Source: Sphingomonas sp. (GTDB taxonomy: Bacteria > Pseudomonadota > Alphaproteobacteria > Sphingomonadales > Sphingomonadaceae). From it: DNA of 64,000 nt. This document shows positions 1 through 8,588 of this stretch, in pieces. Within the stretch, counting starts at the first letter, position 1. Every line of letters begins with the position of its first letter. The position numbers and the translations under genes were made by a program. The stretch lies in NCBI GenBank assembly GCA_019635535.1, contig JAHBZH010000001.1, forward strand, positions 317,001 through 381,000. The letters run 5' to 3'. Under the pieces are notes generated by a model that did not search any database, was not told the DNA's origin, and saw nothing but the letters and a program-made list of their open reading frames with translations.

Positions 1-409
1 TGCGCAGCGCGAACTGCTTGGGCACCAGCTCGCCGATCACCAGCGAGGCATAGGTGACGAGGATGATGACGGTCGCAAAGCCCAGCGTCTGCGCGGTGGC
101 CGGATCGACGCCGAGCAGCGCGATGCGCTGCCCGATCGGACCGCCCAGGCTGGCGCCGGAATAGGCGCCGTTCAGGATGCCGACCAAGGTGATGCCGATC
201 TGCACGGTGGACAGGAAGCGCCCCGGATCGGCGGCGAGATCGAGCGCGGCCTGAGCGCCGGGCCGCCCGCGCTTGGCCATCGCCTTCAGCCGGGCGCGGC
301 GCGCGGAGACGATCGCCAGCTCGGACATGGCGAACACGCCGTTCACCGCCACCAGCAGGGCGATGACGAGAACATCCAGCCAGGGGAAGGGATCGAGGGG
401 CGCGGACAT
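1..409 (-). CDS. CNNM/CorC (TlyC, hemolysin-like) membrane protein, N-terminal part
   Basis: The 136 visible codons begin MSAPLDPFPW and run off the left edge, so the C-terminal half is missing. The segment is the DUF21/CNNM transmembrane domain: a first hydrophobic helix (residues about 10-27), the conserved stretch with FAMSELAIVSARRARL, a second helix starting STVQIGITLVGILNGAYSG, and a third ending in VIGELVPKQFALR. In this family the domain is followed by two CBS domains and a CorC_HlyC domain. Members are implicated in Mg2+/Co2+ export and were historically called hemolysins. The start at 409 gives a complete first helix. It is divergent from the OmpA gene. Family assignment is firm; the transported ion is not known. 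Confidence 0.85.
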   Translation of the reverse strand, partial: MSAPLDPFPWLDVLVIALLVAVNGVFAMSELAIVSARRARLKAMAKRGRPGAQAALDLAADPGRFLSTVQIGITLVGILNGAYSGASLGGPIGQRIALLGVDPATAQTLGFATVIILVTYASLVIGELVPKQFALR

Positions 410-550
410 GGCCTGTCCGCCATGTGTAGCCGCAACGCTTTCGGTTGCACAACAGGTTCGTGAGTTCCGATTCAAGCCGGATGCGGAACAAGCGCGCCCT
501 TACGGCGGTTATCCAGCCGTCCAACGACCATCCTGCCAAGGGGATTTTGC

Positions 551-1219
551 ATGACCAGTAGGCTTTTCACCGCCGCCGCGGCCACCGCCGCCTTGCTTGC
601 CACCACCGCCTGCATTTCCGACCCGAACACGGGCGAGCAGCGCGTCTCGCGCGCCGCGATCGGCGCCGGCGCGGGCGCGATCGGCGGCTATCTGCTCGGC
701 GATCTGATCGGCGGCCGGCGCGACCGCACCGAGCGCATCATCGGCACCGGCGTCGGCGCGCTCGCCGGCGGCGCGATCGGCGCCTATATGGATCGGCAGG
801 AGCAGGAACTCAGGCGCCGCACCGCCGGCACCGGCATCGAGGTGGAACGCCAGGGCGACGAGCTGGTCCTGCACCTGCCCGCCGCCGTCACCTTCCCGAT
901 CAACCGCTACGACATCCAGCCGCAATTCCGCGCAACGCTCGATGACGTGGCCCGCACGCTCGCCGATTATCCGCAGACCCTGGTCGATGTGTACGGTCAC
1001 ACCGATCCTTCGGGCGGCGATGCGATCAACATTCCGCTGTCGCAGAACCGCGCCCGCGCGGTCGCCGACTATCTCGCTTTGCGGGGCGTCAACCAGGCCC
1101 GCATCGCCTCGCAGGGCTTCGGCTCGTCGCGGCCGCTGCCGGGCAACATGAACCGGACCGAGTCCGAACGTCAGGCCAATCGCCGCGTCGAGATCCGGGT
1201 GGTACCGTTGACGGCCTAG
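551..1219 (+). CDS. OmpA-family lipoprotein with glycine-zipper segment (YiaD-like)
   Basis: 222 residues. The N-terminus is a secretion signal ending LLATTAC, so Cys21 is a probable lipidation site with a loose lipobox. Residues about 35-80 are glycine-zipper rich (GAGAGAIGGYLLGDLIGG and a second GTGVGALAGGAIGAY copy), typical of outer-membrane 2TM zippers. Residues about 105-220 form an OmpA C-terminal peptidoglycan-binding domain with VDVYGHTD, SQNRARAVADYL and the closing ERQANRRVEIRV. It most likely anchors the outer membrane to peptidoglycan. It is convergent with tadA and the two genes share four bases: CTAG supplies a TAG stop to each strand. Confidence 0.9.
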   Translation: MTSRLFTAAAATAALLATTACISDPNTGEQRVSRAAIGAGAGAIGGYLLGDLIGGRRDRTERIIGTGVGALAGGAIGAYMDRQEQELRRRTAGTGIEVERQGDELVLHLPAAVTFPINRYDIQPQFRATLDDVARTLADYPQTLVDVYGHTDPSGGDAINIPLSQNRARAVADYLALRGVNQARIASQGFGSSRPLPGNMNRTESERQANRRVEIRVVPLTA

Positions 1220-1671
1220 TCCCGCCGCGCCCGGAAAAAGTCCCGCAACATCGCCCCGGCCTCGGCCTCGCCGATGCCGGGGTAGATTTCGGGCGCGTGG
1301 TGGCAGGTCGGCTGCGCGAACAGGCGCGGGCCGTGCAGCACGGCGCCGCCCTTGGGGTCGCCCGCGCCGAAATAGAGCCGGCCGATCCGGGCCAGCGCGA
1401 TCGCGCCGGCGCACATCGCGCAAGGCTCCAGCGTCACCCACAGGTCGCATTCGTCGAGCCGCGAGGTGCCGAGCGCGTCGCCGGCGGCGCGCAGCGCGAC
1501 CATCTCGGCATGGGCGGTGGGATCGGACGCGTCGCGCATCCGGTTGCGCGCGACCGCGACCACCTCGTCGCCGCGCGTCACCACCGCGCCCACCGGCACC
1601 TCGCCAGCGCGCGCGGCGGCGGCGGCCTCGGCCAGCGCCAGGCGCATCGGTTCGGGCAGCGGAAAGCTCAT
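1216..1671 (-). CDS. tadA: tRNA-specific adenosine deaminase TadA
   Basis: 151 residues. Converts A34 to inosine in the anticodon of tRNA-Arg(ACG). The zinc deaminase signature is complete: H54-A-E56, with E56 as proton shuttle, and PC84-A-M-C87. The start ATG at 1671 (MSFPLPEPM) matches the usual family length. The reading frame stays open upstream to 2079, but that extension is antisense-like sequence with no homologous look and would double the normal size. The 3' end overlaps the convergent OmpA gene by 4 bp. Recognition is by motif and length. Confidence 0.95.
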   Translation of the reverse strand: MSFPLPEPMRLALAEAAAAARAGEVPVGAVVTRGDEVVAVARNRMRDASDPTAHAEMVALRAAGDALGTSRLDECDLWVTLEPCAMCAGAIALARIGRLYFGAGDPKGGAVLHGPRLFAQPTCHHAPEIYPGIGEAEAGAMLRDFFRARRD

Positions 1672-1715
1672 GGCTCCGCTGCTAGCGGCCCTGCGCCTCC
1701 CGCGAAAGTCCGGCT

Positions 1716-1967
1716 TTACTGGGCGTTCGTCTCGGCCGGCGCCTGGGCGTTGCCGTCGGTGACGGTGATGCTGGGAATGCCGACCTGGCGATTCTCGATC
1801 CGGATCGATGGCAGCTGGACGTTGGCCGGCGTCGTGCCGACCTCGATGTCCTTGGTTTCCAGCGAGATGCTGTTGCCCTGCGGGCGCAGGTTGACCATGC
1901 CGGTCATCACCAGCGCGATGGCGATGACAAGCACCAGGACGATGAGCAGCAAAAGGGTCCGCAGCAT
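1716..1967 (-). CDS. small single-pass membrane protein, unknown function
   Basis: 83 residues: one strong N-terminal transmembrane helix (residues 3-22, LLLLIVLVLVIAIALVM), then a polar periplasmic tail rich in short beta-type segments and ending APAETNAQ. No catalytic motif is visible. It lies 44 bp upstream of tadA on the same strand and could be co-transcribed. The position and typical membrane-protein composition make it a believable gene. I do not recognise a named family. Confidence 0.7.
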   Translation of the reverse strand: MLRTLLLLIVLVLVIAIALVMTGMVNLRPQGNSISLETKDIEVGTTPANVQLPSIRIENRQVGIPSITVTDGNAQAPAETNAQ

Positions 1968-2062
1968 GAAATCCTCCCATTGCGGGCATGAGCTTTGCCG
2001 ATGAACGAAAAGGCGCCCCTTTGGTTGCCGGGCCGCAACGAAAGCGAAACGCCCCTAGGCGG

Positions 2063-2091
2063 TTGACGAATCTCCCCATGCCATCTATCTG
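2063..2091 (+). promoter_or_regulatory. sigma-70-type promoter of rpmB
   Basis: TTGACG at 2063-2068 and TATCTG at 2086-2091 are separated by exactly 17 bp, a near-consensus housekeeping promoter. Transcription would start near 2098, leaving a 44-nt leader with AGGAAGAG just ahead of the rpmB ATG. Confidence 0.65.
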
Positions 2092-2141
2092 CGCCCCGCT
2101 TTGAAGGGGTCTTTCGGGCCCGATTCCAGGAAGAGATCGAC

Positions 2142-2432
2142 ATGTCGCGCATTTGCGAGCTGACCGGCAAGGGCCGGCTGGTGGGCAACAATGTTTCCCA
2201 CGCCAACAACAAGACCAAGCGCACGTTCCTGCCGAACCTGCAGAACGTGACCCTGATCTCGGACGCGCTCGCCCGGGGCGTGAAGCTGCGCGTGTCGATG
2301 AACGGCCTGCGCTCGGTCGAGCATGTCGGCGGCCTCGACAATTGGCTGGCCAAGACCTCGGACGAGAAGCTGAGCCTCAAGGCCCGCCGCCTGAAGCGCG
2401 AGATCGCCAAGAAGCAGGCCGAAGCCGCCTGA
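2142..2432 (+). CDS. rpmB: 50S ribosomal protein L28
   Basis: 96 residues beginning [11 protein letters not shown], the standard L28 opening (after the initiator Met, xRxCxxTGK), with the conserved [13 protein letters not shown] segment at about residues 15-30 and a basic C-terminus of alphaproteobacterial type. Part of the large subunit. The ribosome binding site AGGAAGAG lies 7 bp upstream. The gene stands alone between a minus-strand small protein and the convergent phytase-like gene. Confidence 0.98.
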   Translation: MSRICELTGKGRLVGNNVSHANNKTKRTFLPNLQNVTLISDALARGVKLRVSMNGLRSVEHVGGLDNWLAKTSDEKLSLKARRLKREIAKKQAEAA

Positions 2433-2443
2433 GCTTTCGCGCG

Positions 2444-2463
2444 GTGACGGCGCCCGCCGTCAC
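2444..2463. terminator. stem-loop between convergent genes
   Basis: GTGACGGC (2444-2451) and GCCGTCAC (2456-2463) form a perfect 8-bp stem with a GCCC loop, directly after rpmB and across the stop codon of the convergent phytase-like gene. There is no T-tract on either side, so intrinsic termination would be weak. It may serve as an mRNA 3' end stabiliser. Confidence 0.4.
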
Positions 2464-3470
2464 TCGGCCAGCTCGAATTCCAGCAGCAGGGTGCGCTGGA
2501 AGCCCATGAAATTGTCGTCGGAGGCGATGCGCACGATCGTGCGCCCGCCTTCGCGCGCCACGCTCAGCGCCTCCAGATTGTCGGTGGTCAGCGGCCGGGC
2601 GAATCGCGCCAGCTCGCGCCCCTCGATCGTCGTCCCCCGCCGCCGGTCCGGCATCTCCGCGATCGTCAGCACCGCCGGAAAGCGGCCGAGGCCCGCCCGC
2701 CGGTTGAGGATCAGCAGGCGGCCGTCGGGCAATTGCGCCGCGTCGGTCGCCCGGTAGCCCGGCACCCGGCGATATCGCCCGGGCAGCGCGTTCGTACCCG
2801 CCATGGCCGGATCGCCGTCGAACAAGGCGATGCGGCTATGATCATCCCCGCCGCCTTCCTCGATCGCCAGGAAGCGCCCGTCCGCCAGCCGCACCAGCGT
2901 TTCGGGCCCGCTGTTGCGCCCCCAGTCGCGCATCGCCGCCGGTCGCGCGAAAGCTTCCAGCCGCCAGTCGGAGCGCCGGTGGCGCGCGATCAGGTTGTGC
3001 CGCTCGAACGCCACCCAGGCTTGGTCCCCGTGCACCGCCAATGCCTCGGTGTCCCGATCGCGCTTGCGCAACGCGGATGCATGGCCGAGCGGCAGCGCGA
3101 TCACCCGCACCCGCGCCGGCCCCGCGCCGGGCAGCGGGAACAGCAGCACGTCGCCCGAATCGCTGATCGCAATCACCTGGCCGCCTTCGACATGCATCGC
3201 CGAAATCCCGCCGAGGCGCGGCTGATCGCTGGCCAGCGCCCAGCCCCGCCGGAAGATCAGGCCGCCGACGCGCCGCTGCGCCGGATCGTCCGGGTTCAGC
3301 GCGACCGGCACAGCGAACAGCCGTCCTTCGGCGGTCTCGGTGCGCTCGGACAGCGGTTCGGGCGCGATGAAGGTGGTCAGCGCGAAGAAGCCCGCCAGCA
3401 GCCCGAGCAGCCGCCATGCCTTGGGCGGTCCACGCCGTTCGTTCAGAAAAGTCGCCACTTTTATGAACAA
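2460..3470 (-). CDS. esterase-like activity of phytase family protein, membrane-anchored
   Basis: 336 residues. A hydrophobic N-terminal helix (residues about 20-36, RLLGLLAGFFALTTFIAP) anchors or exports it. The rest has the character of the phytase-like beta-propeller domain: LGGISAMHV, AISDSGDVLLF, DTEALAVHGDQAWVAFER, GPETLVRLADGRFLAIEEGG and a final DNLEALSVAREGG. Proteins of this kind are exported and annotated by weak similarity to phytases; real substrates are unknown. The start is uncertain: TTG at 3470 or GTG at 3458, neither with a good Shine-Dalgarno. It is convergent to rpmB. Confidence 0.75.
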   Translation of the reverse strand: MFIKVATFLNERRGPPKAWRLLGLLAGFFALTTFIAPEPLSERTETAEGRLFAVPVALNPDDPAQRRVGGLIFRRGWALASDQPRLGGISAMHVEGGQVIAISDSGDVLLFPLPGAGPARVRVIALPLGHASALRKRDRDTEALAVHGDQAWVAFERHNLIARHRRSDWRLEAFARPAAMRDWGRNSGPETLVRLADGRFLAIEEGGGDDHSRIALFDGDPAMAGTNALPGRYRRVPGYRATDAAQLPDGRLLILNRRAGLGRFPAVLTIAEMPDRRRGTTIEGRELARFARPLTTDNLEALSVAREGGRTIVRIASDDNFMGFQRTLLLEFELAE

Positions 3471-3590
3471 TTCCTGTCGGGTGCATTCAGCGCCGGATCA
3501 ACGCGGGGATGCGAAAAGGCCGTCATGTCATCGACGGACCGCCTCCCGAATCGGGGCCGGCGGCCGGAGATGCGGAAGGAGGAAGATACC

Positions 3591-3986
3591 ATGTTCAAGA
3601 AGCTCGCACTCTCCACCGCCGTCGCCGCCACGGCCCTCACCGCCCTGCCCGCCGCCGCGCAGGCGCAGAGCCGTCACGGTTACTACGACAGCCGCGGCTA
3701 CGACTATCGCAACTATGACCGGCGCTACGACAATCGGCGCTATCAGAACAACCGCTACGACAGCCGGGCTTACTATGCCGGCCGTTACGACAATCGTCGC
3801 TACCACAATTATTACGGGCAGCAGCGCTGCGGCGGCGACACCGGCACGATCATCGGCGCCATCGCCGGCGGCCTGCTCGGCAGCCAGGTGGCGGGCCGGG
3901 GCGATCGCACTATCGGCGCCCTGATCGGCGGCGCGGCCGGCGCGCTGGCCGGCAACGCGATCGACAAGAGCGATTGCCGCCGCTGA
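3591..3986 (+). CDS. exported glycine-zipper 2TM protein with Tyr/Arg-rich linker
   Basis: 131 residues. A cleavable signal peptide (MFKKLALSTAVAATALTALPAAAQA) is followed by a low-complexity region, residues about 27-80, built of repeated Y-D-x-R and Y-D-N-R-R units. It ends in a glycine-zipper 2TM domain (GTIIGAIAGGLLGSQVAGRGD, GALIGGAAGALAGNAID) of the 17-kDa surface antigen type. Probably outer-membrane associated. The start at 3591 is fixed by the signal peptide and by the strong AAGGAGGAAG site 5 bp upstream; the frame is open further 5' but that part is antisense to the previous gene. A strong terminator follows. Confidence 0.85.
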   Translation: MFKKLALSTAVAATALTALPAAAQAQSRHGYYDSRGYDYRNYDRRYDNRRYQNNRYDSRAYYAGRYDNRRYHNYYGQQRCGGDTGTIIGAIAGGLLGSQVAGRGDRTIGALIGGAAGALAGNAIDKSDCRR

Positions 3987-4034
3987 CGCTGACCCTCAAC
4001 CCCAGGTCGTCCTCCTGTTGCGTAACGAGGACGG

Positions 4035-4070
4035 GGCCGGTCGCCCGAAAGGGCGGCCGGCCTTCTTATT
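4035..4070 (+). terminator. rho-independent terminator after the glycine-zipper gene
   Basis: A 12-bp stem (4035-4046 with 4051-4062, one G-T wobble) closed by a GAAA tetraloop and followed by TTCTTATT. It ends the plus-strand gene 48 bp downstream of its stop and lies 3 bp before the end of the convergent cobT. Confidence 0.9.
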
Positions 4071-4072
4071 AC

Positions 4073-5899
4073 TCAGGGCTTGTCGAACAGGCTGGCGAGC
4101 TGCTCGATCATCGTCCCGCCGAGCTGCTCGGCGTCCATGATCGTCACGGCGCGGCTGTAATAGCGCGTCACGTCATGGCCGATGCCGATCGCGACCAGCT
4201 CGACCGGCGAGCGCGCCTCGATCCAGCCGATCACCTGCCGCAGATGCCGCTCCAGATAGGTGCCGGAATTCACGCTCAGCGTCGAATCGTCGACCGGCGC
4301 GCCGTCGGAGATGACCATCAGAATCTTGCGGTCCTCGGCCCGCCCGATCAGCCGCTCGTGCGCCCAGAGCAAGGCCTCGCCGTCGATATTCTCCTTGAGC
4401 AGCCCCTCGCGCATCATCAGCCCGAGATTCCGGCGCGCATGCCGCCAGGGCTCATCCGCCCGCTTGTAGACGATGTGGCGCAGGTCGTTGAGCCGGCCCG
4501 GCTGCGGCGGCCGCCCGTCGGTCAGCCATTTCTCGCGGCTCTGGCCGCCCTTCCACGCCCGCGTCGTGAAGCCCAGTATCTCGACCTTGACGCCGACCCG
4601 CTCCAGCGTGCGCGCCAATATGTCGGCGCTGATCGCGGCGATCGAGATCGGCCGCCCGCGCATCGATCCCGAATTGTCGATGAGCAAAGTGACGATCGTG
4701 TCGCGAAACGCGGTGTCCTTCTCGACCTTGTAGGACAAGGAGAACATCGGATTGACCACGACCCGCGCCAGCCGCGCGACGTCGAGCAGCCCTTCCTCCT
4801 GATCGAAATCCCAGGACCGCGACTGCTGCGCCATCAGCCGGCGCTGCAAGCGGTTGGCGAGCTTGGTCACGGCGCCCTGCAAATGGGTGAGCTGCTGGTC
4901 CAGATAGGCGCGCAGTCGCCCCAGCTCCTCCTCGTCGCAGAGCGCATTCGCCTCGACCACCTCGTCATATTGGGTGGTGAAGACCCGATAGTCGAATTGC
5001 GGCGCCAGATCGGACAAGGGCCGGTTGGGCCGGAACGGCATCATGCCTTCCTCGCCGTCCTCGCCCATCCCCTCGGCGGCGTCGGACATCTCCTGCTCGG
5101 ACCAGTCGCTTTCGGATTCCTCGCCCGATTCCTCCTGCTCGCCCCGGATCTCGGCCTCGCCTTGGCCGGAGGCGCCGTCGTCCTCATTCTCCTGGTCGTC
5201 GTCGCCGCCTTCCGACTGGTCCTCGCCTTCGCCTTCGTCGCCCTCGTCCGGTTCGGCCGGCGCTTCGGGATCGCCCTCGACCAGCTCGAGATCGCGCAGC
5301 AATTTCCCGACCAGGTCCGCGAACGCCGCCTGATCGTCGAGCGCGAGGCCGAGCGCGTCGAGCTGCGCGCCGGCCTTCTCCTCGATCCAGTCGGACACCA
5401 GCGCCAGCCCCTCGCGCGCTTCCTCCGGCACCGGCTCGCCGGTCAGCCGCGCGCGCACCATCAGCCCGACGGCGGAGCCCAACGGCACCTCCTCCCGGTT
5501 GCGCGCGCGCACCAGCGGATCGGTCCGCAGCCGCAGCCGCGCCAGGCTGGCAAGATTGCCGCGCACGCCGGCCATGCTCCGCGCCCCCAGCGCCTCGCAG
5601 CGCGCCTGCTCGGCCGCGTCGAACACGGCCCGCGCCACCTCGTCGCCCGGCGCCCCTTTGGCGTGCAGCTTCGCATTGTGATGCCTGAGGCGCAGCGCCG
5701 CCGCGTCGGCAAAGCCCCGCGCCTCGGCCACCTCGGCGGCGGGCAGCCCCCGCCCCGGCATCGGCGCGCGCACGGCCTTGCCCGACGCGCTCGGCGCATC
5801 GGTCGTGAAGCTCAACTCCACCTCCCCGTCCGCCGCGATCGCCCGCGTCGCCCCGGCCAGCGCCTGGCGGAAAACTTCGAGGGGATTTTCTTCGGCCAC
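4073..5899 (-). CDS. cobT: cobaltochelatase subunit CobT
   Basis: 608 residues. CobT with CobS forms the AAA+ chaperone pair that drives CobN in aerobic cobalt insertion into hydrogenobyrinic a,c-diamide. Layout: N-terminal helical domain (1-190), a very acidic low-complexity linker (about 195-290, almost all D/E/G/S), then a C-terminal VWA domain with a MIDAS motif D408-N-S-G-S and a second site near ISDGAPVDD. It ends SLFDKP. cobS is upstream on the same strand, separated by a 130-bp palindromic repeat. cobN is not in the window, so an in-vivo role in cobalamin synthesis here is inferred only from the family. Confidence 0.93.
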   Translation of the reverse strand: MAEENPLEVFRQALAGATRAIAADGEVELSFTTDAPSASGKAVRAPMPGRGLPAAEVAEARGFADAAALRLRHHNAKLHAKGAPGDEVARAVFDAAEQARCEALGARSMAGVRGNLASLARLRLRTDPLVRARNREEVPLGSAVGLMVRARLTGEPVPEEAREGLALVSDWIEEKAGAQLDALGLALDDQAAFADLVGKLLRDLELVEGDPEAPAEPDEGDEGEGEDQSEGGDDDQENEDDGASGQGEAEIRGEQEESGEESESDWSEQEMSDAAEGMGEDGEEGMMPFRPNRPLSDLAPQFDYRVFTTQYDEVVEANALCDEEELGRLRAYLDQQLTHLQGAVTKLANRLQRRLMAQQSRSWDFDQEEGLLDVARLARVVVNPMFSLSYKVEKDTAFRDTIVTLLIDNSGSMRGRPISIAAISADILARTLERVGVKVEILGFTTRAWKGGQSREKWLTDGRPPQPGRLNDLRHIVYKRADEPWRHARRNLGLMMREGLLKENIDGEALLWAHERLIGRAEDRKILMVISDGAPVDDSTLSVNSGTYLERHLRQVIGWIEARSPVELVAIGIGHDVTRYYSRAVTIMDAEQLGGTMIEQLASLFDKP

Positions 5900-5902
5900 C
5901 TA

Positions 5903-6032
5903 ATTCCTCCCCGGAACGGGGAGGGGGACCGTGGCGCGCAGCGGCATGGTGGAGGGGTCGGCACGGTTTCGGAGGCAGCACGGCCCCTCCACCGGCCTGC
6001 GGCCGGTCCCCCTCCCCGTTCCGGGGAGGAAT
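5903..6032. repeat. nested palindromic repeat between cobS and cobT
   Basis: Perfect 29-bp outer inverted arms (5903-5931 and 6004-6032) enclose a second pair of 10-bp arms (5948-5957 and 5984-5993). The outer arm itself is partly self-complementary around CCCCGGAACGGGG. The element fills the whole cobS-cobT gap and would fold into a long hairpin in the shared mRNA. It has the look of a dispersed intergenic palindrome of high-GC alphaproteobacteria; no gene is inside. Confidence 0.85.
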
Positions 6033-6036
6033 GGAC

Positions 6037-7041
6037 TCATGCCTTCCCCACCACGCTTTCCGGCAAGTCCTTGCCGAACACGCGCTGATAATATTCCGCC
6101 ACGACCGGCCGCTCCGCCTCGTCGCACTTGTTGAGGAAAGACAGGCGGAACGCGAAGCCGACATCGTCGAAGATCAGGGCGTTCTGCGCCCAGGAGATGA
6201 CGGTGCGCGGACTCATCACGGTGGAGATGTCGCCGTTGACGAAGCCGCGCCGGGTCAGTTCGGCGACCTTGATCATCCGCTCGACCTCTTCGCGGCCGCC
6301 CTCATGGTCGTATTCGCCGGACTTGGCGAGGACGATCCGCGCCTCGGTCGCGGCCGGCAGGTAGTTCAGCGTCACCACGATGTTCCAGCGGTCCATCTGG
6401 CCCTGGTTGATCTGCTGCGTGCCGTGATAGAGCCCGGTCGTGTCGCCCAGCCCGACCGTGTTCGTCGTCGCGAACAGCCGGAAATAGGGATGGGGGCGTA
6501 TCACCCGGTTCTGGTCGAGCAGGGTCAGCTTGCCCTCCGCCTCCAGCACGCGCTGGATCACGAACATCACGTCCGGCCGCCCGGCATCATATTCGTCGAA
6601 GACGAGCGCGGTCGGCGTCTGCAATGCCCAGGGCAGCAGCCCTTCGCGGAATTCCGTCACCTGCTGCCCGTCCTTCAGCACGATCGCGTCGCGCCCGATC
6701 AGGTCGATACGGCTGATATGGGCGTCGAGGTTGATCCGGATCAGCGGCCAGTTCAGCCGCGCCGCGACCTGCTCGACATGGGTGGATTTGCCGGTGCCGT
6801 GATAGCCCTGGATCATCACCCGGCGGTTCTTGGAAAAGCCCGCGCAGATCGCCAGCGTCGTGTCCGGATCGAAGACATAGGCGGGGTCAAGATCCGGCAC
6901 CCGCTCGTCGGCTTCGGAGAAGGCCGGAACCTCCATGTCGCTGTCCACGCCGAACAGCTCGCGCACCTTCGCCATCTTGTCGGGCGCGTCCATCACGGTC
7001 GCGGCGCGGCTGTCGGGATTGGTGTTGGGAATGTCTGCCAT
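6037..7041 (-). CDS. cobS: cobaltochelatase subunit CobS (AAA+ ATPase)
   Basis: 334 residues. AAA+ partner of CobT. Walker A GYHGTGKS at residues 79-86 and Walker [10 protein letters not shown] (D149, E150) are intact; the N-terminal segment with [21 protein letters not shown] is the characteristic CobS leader. Sensor-type [10 protein letters not shown] and the tail [13 protein letters not shown] also fit. Starts at [12 protein letters not shown], 20 bp after the J-domain gene on the same strand, so dnaJ-like, cobS and cobT probably form one transcript. Confidence 0.95.
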   Translation of the reverse strand: MADIPNTNPDSRAATVMDAPDKMAKVRELFGVDSDMEVPAFSEADERVPDLDPAYVFDPDTTLAICAGFSKNRRVMIQGYHGTGKSTHVEQVAARLNWPLIRINLDAHISRIDLIGRDAIVLKDGQQVTEFREGLLPWALQTPTALVFDEYDAGRPDVMFVIQRVLEAEGKLTLLDQNRVIRPHPYFRLFATTNTVGLGDTTGLYHGTQQINQGQMDRWNIVVTLNYLPAATEARIVLAKSGEYDHEGGREEVERMIKVAELTRRGFVNGDISTVMSPRTVISWAQNALIFDDVGFAFRLSFLNKCDEAERPVVAEYYQRVFGKDLPESVVGKA

Positions 7042-7061
7042 GGTCTGTCTCGAATGAAATG

Positions 7062-7667
7062 TCAGGCGAAGGCCGGGCGGCTCTTGAGCGCCGTATAAGC
7101 CTCGATGGTCTGCTGCAATGCCTTCTCGTGGGTCCGGTCCCCGCCATTACGGTCGGGATGATAGCGCCGCACGAGCTCCGAATAACGCCGGCGCAGGTCC
7201 ATGCGGTCCGCGTCCATCTCAAGACCCAGCGTGCGCAGATGCTTGCGGTCGCCGTCGCTGAGCGGCCTGCCGTCCTTGCGCTCCCGTGGCTGCATCGCCT
7301 GGAAGCGCGCCCCGATCGCATCCAGCGGATCGGCGAAATCGGCCCATCTGGGCGGCCGGTCGGCCCCGCCGGTGACGAAGGCCCGCGTCTCCCGGTCCCA
7401 GCCGCCATAGGGGTTCTGCGCGTCGGCGATCTCGTCCGGCGTCATGCCGTCGAACCAGTTATAGCCGCTGTTGAATTCCCGGACATGATCGAGGCACAGC
7501 CAGCGCCACTCGCCCGGCCCGTCGAATCCCGGACGCACTGCCCCGGGCGCGCGGAACTCGCCGGGCGCGTCGCAGCCGGGATGCGCGCAATGCTTGGCGC
7601 GTCCCTCGACCCGCCCGTGAAACTGCTCTCTCCTGTTCGAACTCGCCAACCCGACTGCCTTTCCCAA
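7062..7667 (-). CDS. J-domain (DnaJ-like) protein
   Basis: 201 residues. The C-terminal 65 residues are a J domain with the HPD motif at 170-172 ([11 protein letters not shown]), so it should stimulate an Hsp70 ATPase. The N-terminal 110 residues contain paired cysteines and histidine (HCAHPGCD, then LCLDH) that may bind zinc, and aromatic-rich [10 protein letters not shown]. It has none of the G/F or zinc-centre features of true DnaJ. A TTG start at 7667 is preceded by GAGGT; another TTG is at 7649. The bolA-J-domain-cobS-cobT order suggests a housekeeping unit. Confidence 0.88.
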   Translation of the reverse strand: MGKAVGLASSNRREQFHGRVEGRAKHCAHPGCDAPGEFRAPGAVRPGFDGPGEWRWLCLDHVREFNSGYNWFDGMTPDEIADAQNPYGGWDRETRAFVTGGADRPPRWADFADPLDAIGARFQAMQPRERKDGRPLSDGDRKHLRTLGLEMDADRMDLRRRYSELVRRYHPDRNGGDRTHEKALQQTIEAYTALKSRPAFA

Positions 7668-7689
7668 TCGACCTCACTATATAGGGCCA

Positions 7690-7974
7690 ATGACCGACAC
7701 ATTCACCGGCCCCGTCGCCGCCGAAATCGAGAAGCGCCTGCGCGCCGCCCTGAATCCCACCCGCCTCGCCGTCATCAACGATTCGGACAAGCATCGCGGC
7801 CATGCCGGCCATGACGGCTCCGGCGAAAGCCATTTCACCGTCGAGGTCGAGGCGGTGCAATTCGCCGCCATGACCCGCCTCGCCCGCCAGCGCGCCGTCA
7901 ACGCCGCGCTGGGCGATCTGATGCAGGAGCGGGTTCACGCGCTGGCGATCCGCGCGACGGCGCCGGGGGAGTAG
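7690..7974 (+). CDS. bolA: BolA family protein
   Basis: 94 residues, the normal BolA size. Features: the N-terminal helix PVAAEIEKRLRAAL, the conserved loop HRGHAGHDGSGESHFTVEVEA with the histidines that take part in Fe-S coordination with monothiol glutaredoxins, and the R-x-R-x-V-N-A-A-L-x-D-L helix. Likely acts in iron-sulfur trafficking. Divergent from the J-domain gene, with only 22 bp between start codons, so the promoters must overlap the coding starts; an A/T-rich CTATATAG lies in this gap. Confidence 0.92.
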   Translation: MTDTFTGPVAAEIEKRLRAALNPTRLAVINDSDKHRGHAGHDGSGESHFTVEVEAVQFAAMTRLARQRAVNAALGDLMQERVHALAIRATAPGE

Positions 7975-8015
7975 CTGCGGTAACGATCGTTATAGGTGGA
8001 AAGCGGCCCTGAATC

Positions 8016-8070
8016 CCCCTCCCTTGCAGGGAGGGGAGACAATGACCGCAACGGGTCGAAAGCGGGCATT
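8016..8070. repeat. pair of short intergenic palindromes
   Basis: 8016-8024 (CCCCTCCCT) pairs with 8028-8036, a 9-bp perfect stem; 8041-8070 is a second imperfect palindrome starting AATGACCGC and ending GCGGGCATT. The inner GGTCGAAAGCGG string recurs at about 7995-8007 and again, slightly changed, at about 8566-8578, i.e. on both sides of the next gene. Confidence 0.6.
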
Positions 8071-8079
8071 GCTCCGCAA

Positions 8080-8535
8080 ATGGTATTGCTGCACTCTTTG
8101 CAGGTGAACATCTCTTACACTGCCATTGCCATCTTCGGCTCCATCATTGCGGTGACTTCCGGATGCACTGGCACGCAGGAAAATGTTGAGCGTGCGTGCA
8201 CTCCTCCTCCAACCGAATGGGGGGAGCCACATAATTTTGGAGGACTTCCACGGCTAATTAACCGGGTAGCTGTGGATAGAAACGGCGCTATTTACTGGAA
8301 CGGTCGACAGTCCAGCTTACGACAGGTGTCGGATTATTTCGACATCATTATCTCAATGAGACCAGAGCCTACAGTATTTCTGGAAACTGAAATGGGTGCG
8401 CCTTGCGCCACGGTCGAGACACTCCGGGCGGAGATGGCTCGACGACTGGAATGTGACAGGACGCACATCTGCGACGAAGGCATCATGAGCATTTGGGAAG
8501 CCATTCCTGATCCGCCAGGTCGGCCGCCTTCCTAG
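8080..8535 (+). CDS. probable lipoprotein with ExbD/TolR-like periplasmic domain
   Basis: 151 residues from ATG 8080; a GTG at 8104 is an alternative start. The N-terminus is hydrophobic and ends VTSGC, a plausible lipobox. The segment INRVAVDRNGAIYWNGRQ followed by a helix and PEPTVFLETEMGAPCATVETLRAEM resembles the periplasmic fold of ExbD/TolR (beta-strand, NG turn, helix, VxxxxD-like strand), but the usual ExbD transmembrane Asp is absent. Base composition is clearly lower in GC than neighbours, and repeat fragments flank it, suggesting acquisition. The frame continues 5' to 7996, but that part crosses the palindromes. Confidence 0.6.
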   Translation: MVLLHSLQVNISYTAIAIFGSIIAVTSGCTGTQENVERACTPPPTEWGEPHNFGGLPRLINRVAVDRNGAIYWNGRQSSLRQVSDYFDIIISMRPEPTVFLETEMGAPCATVETLRAEMARRLECDRTHICDEGIMSIWEAIPDPPGRPPS

Positions 8536-8588
8536 CGTCTGTTTACGGCCTACATTTCTGCAATAGGTCGAAAGCAGCCCCGCCCCCT

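Noticed and set aside
3974..6088. 704-codon plus-strand open frame over cobT
   Set aside because: Antisense of cobT, crossing its acidic linker and the palindromic repeat; no start signal, and the terminator at 4035-4070 lies inside it.
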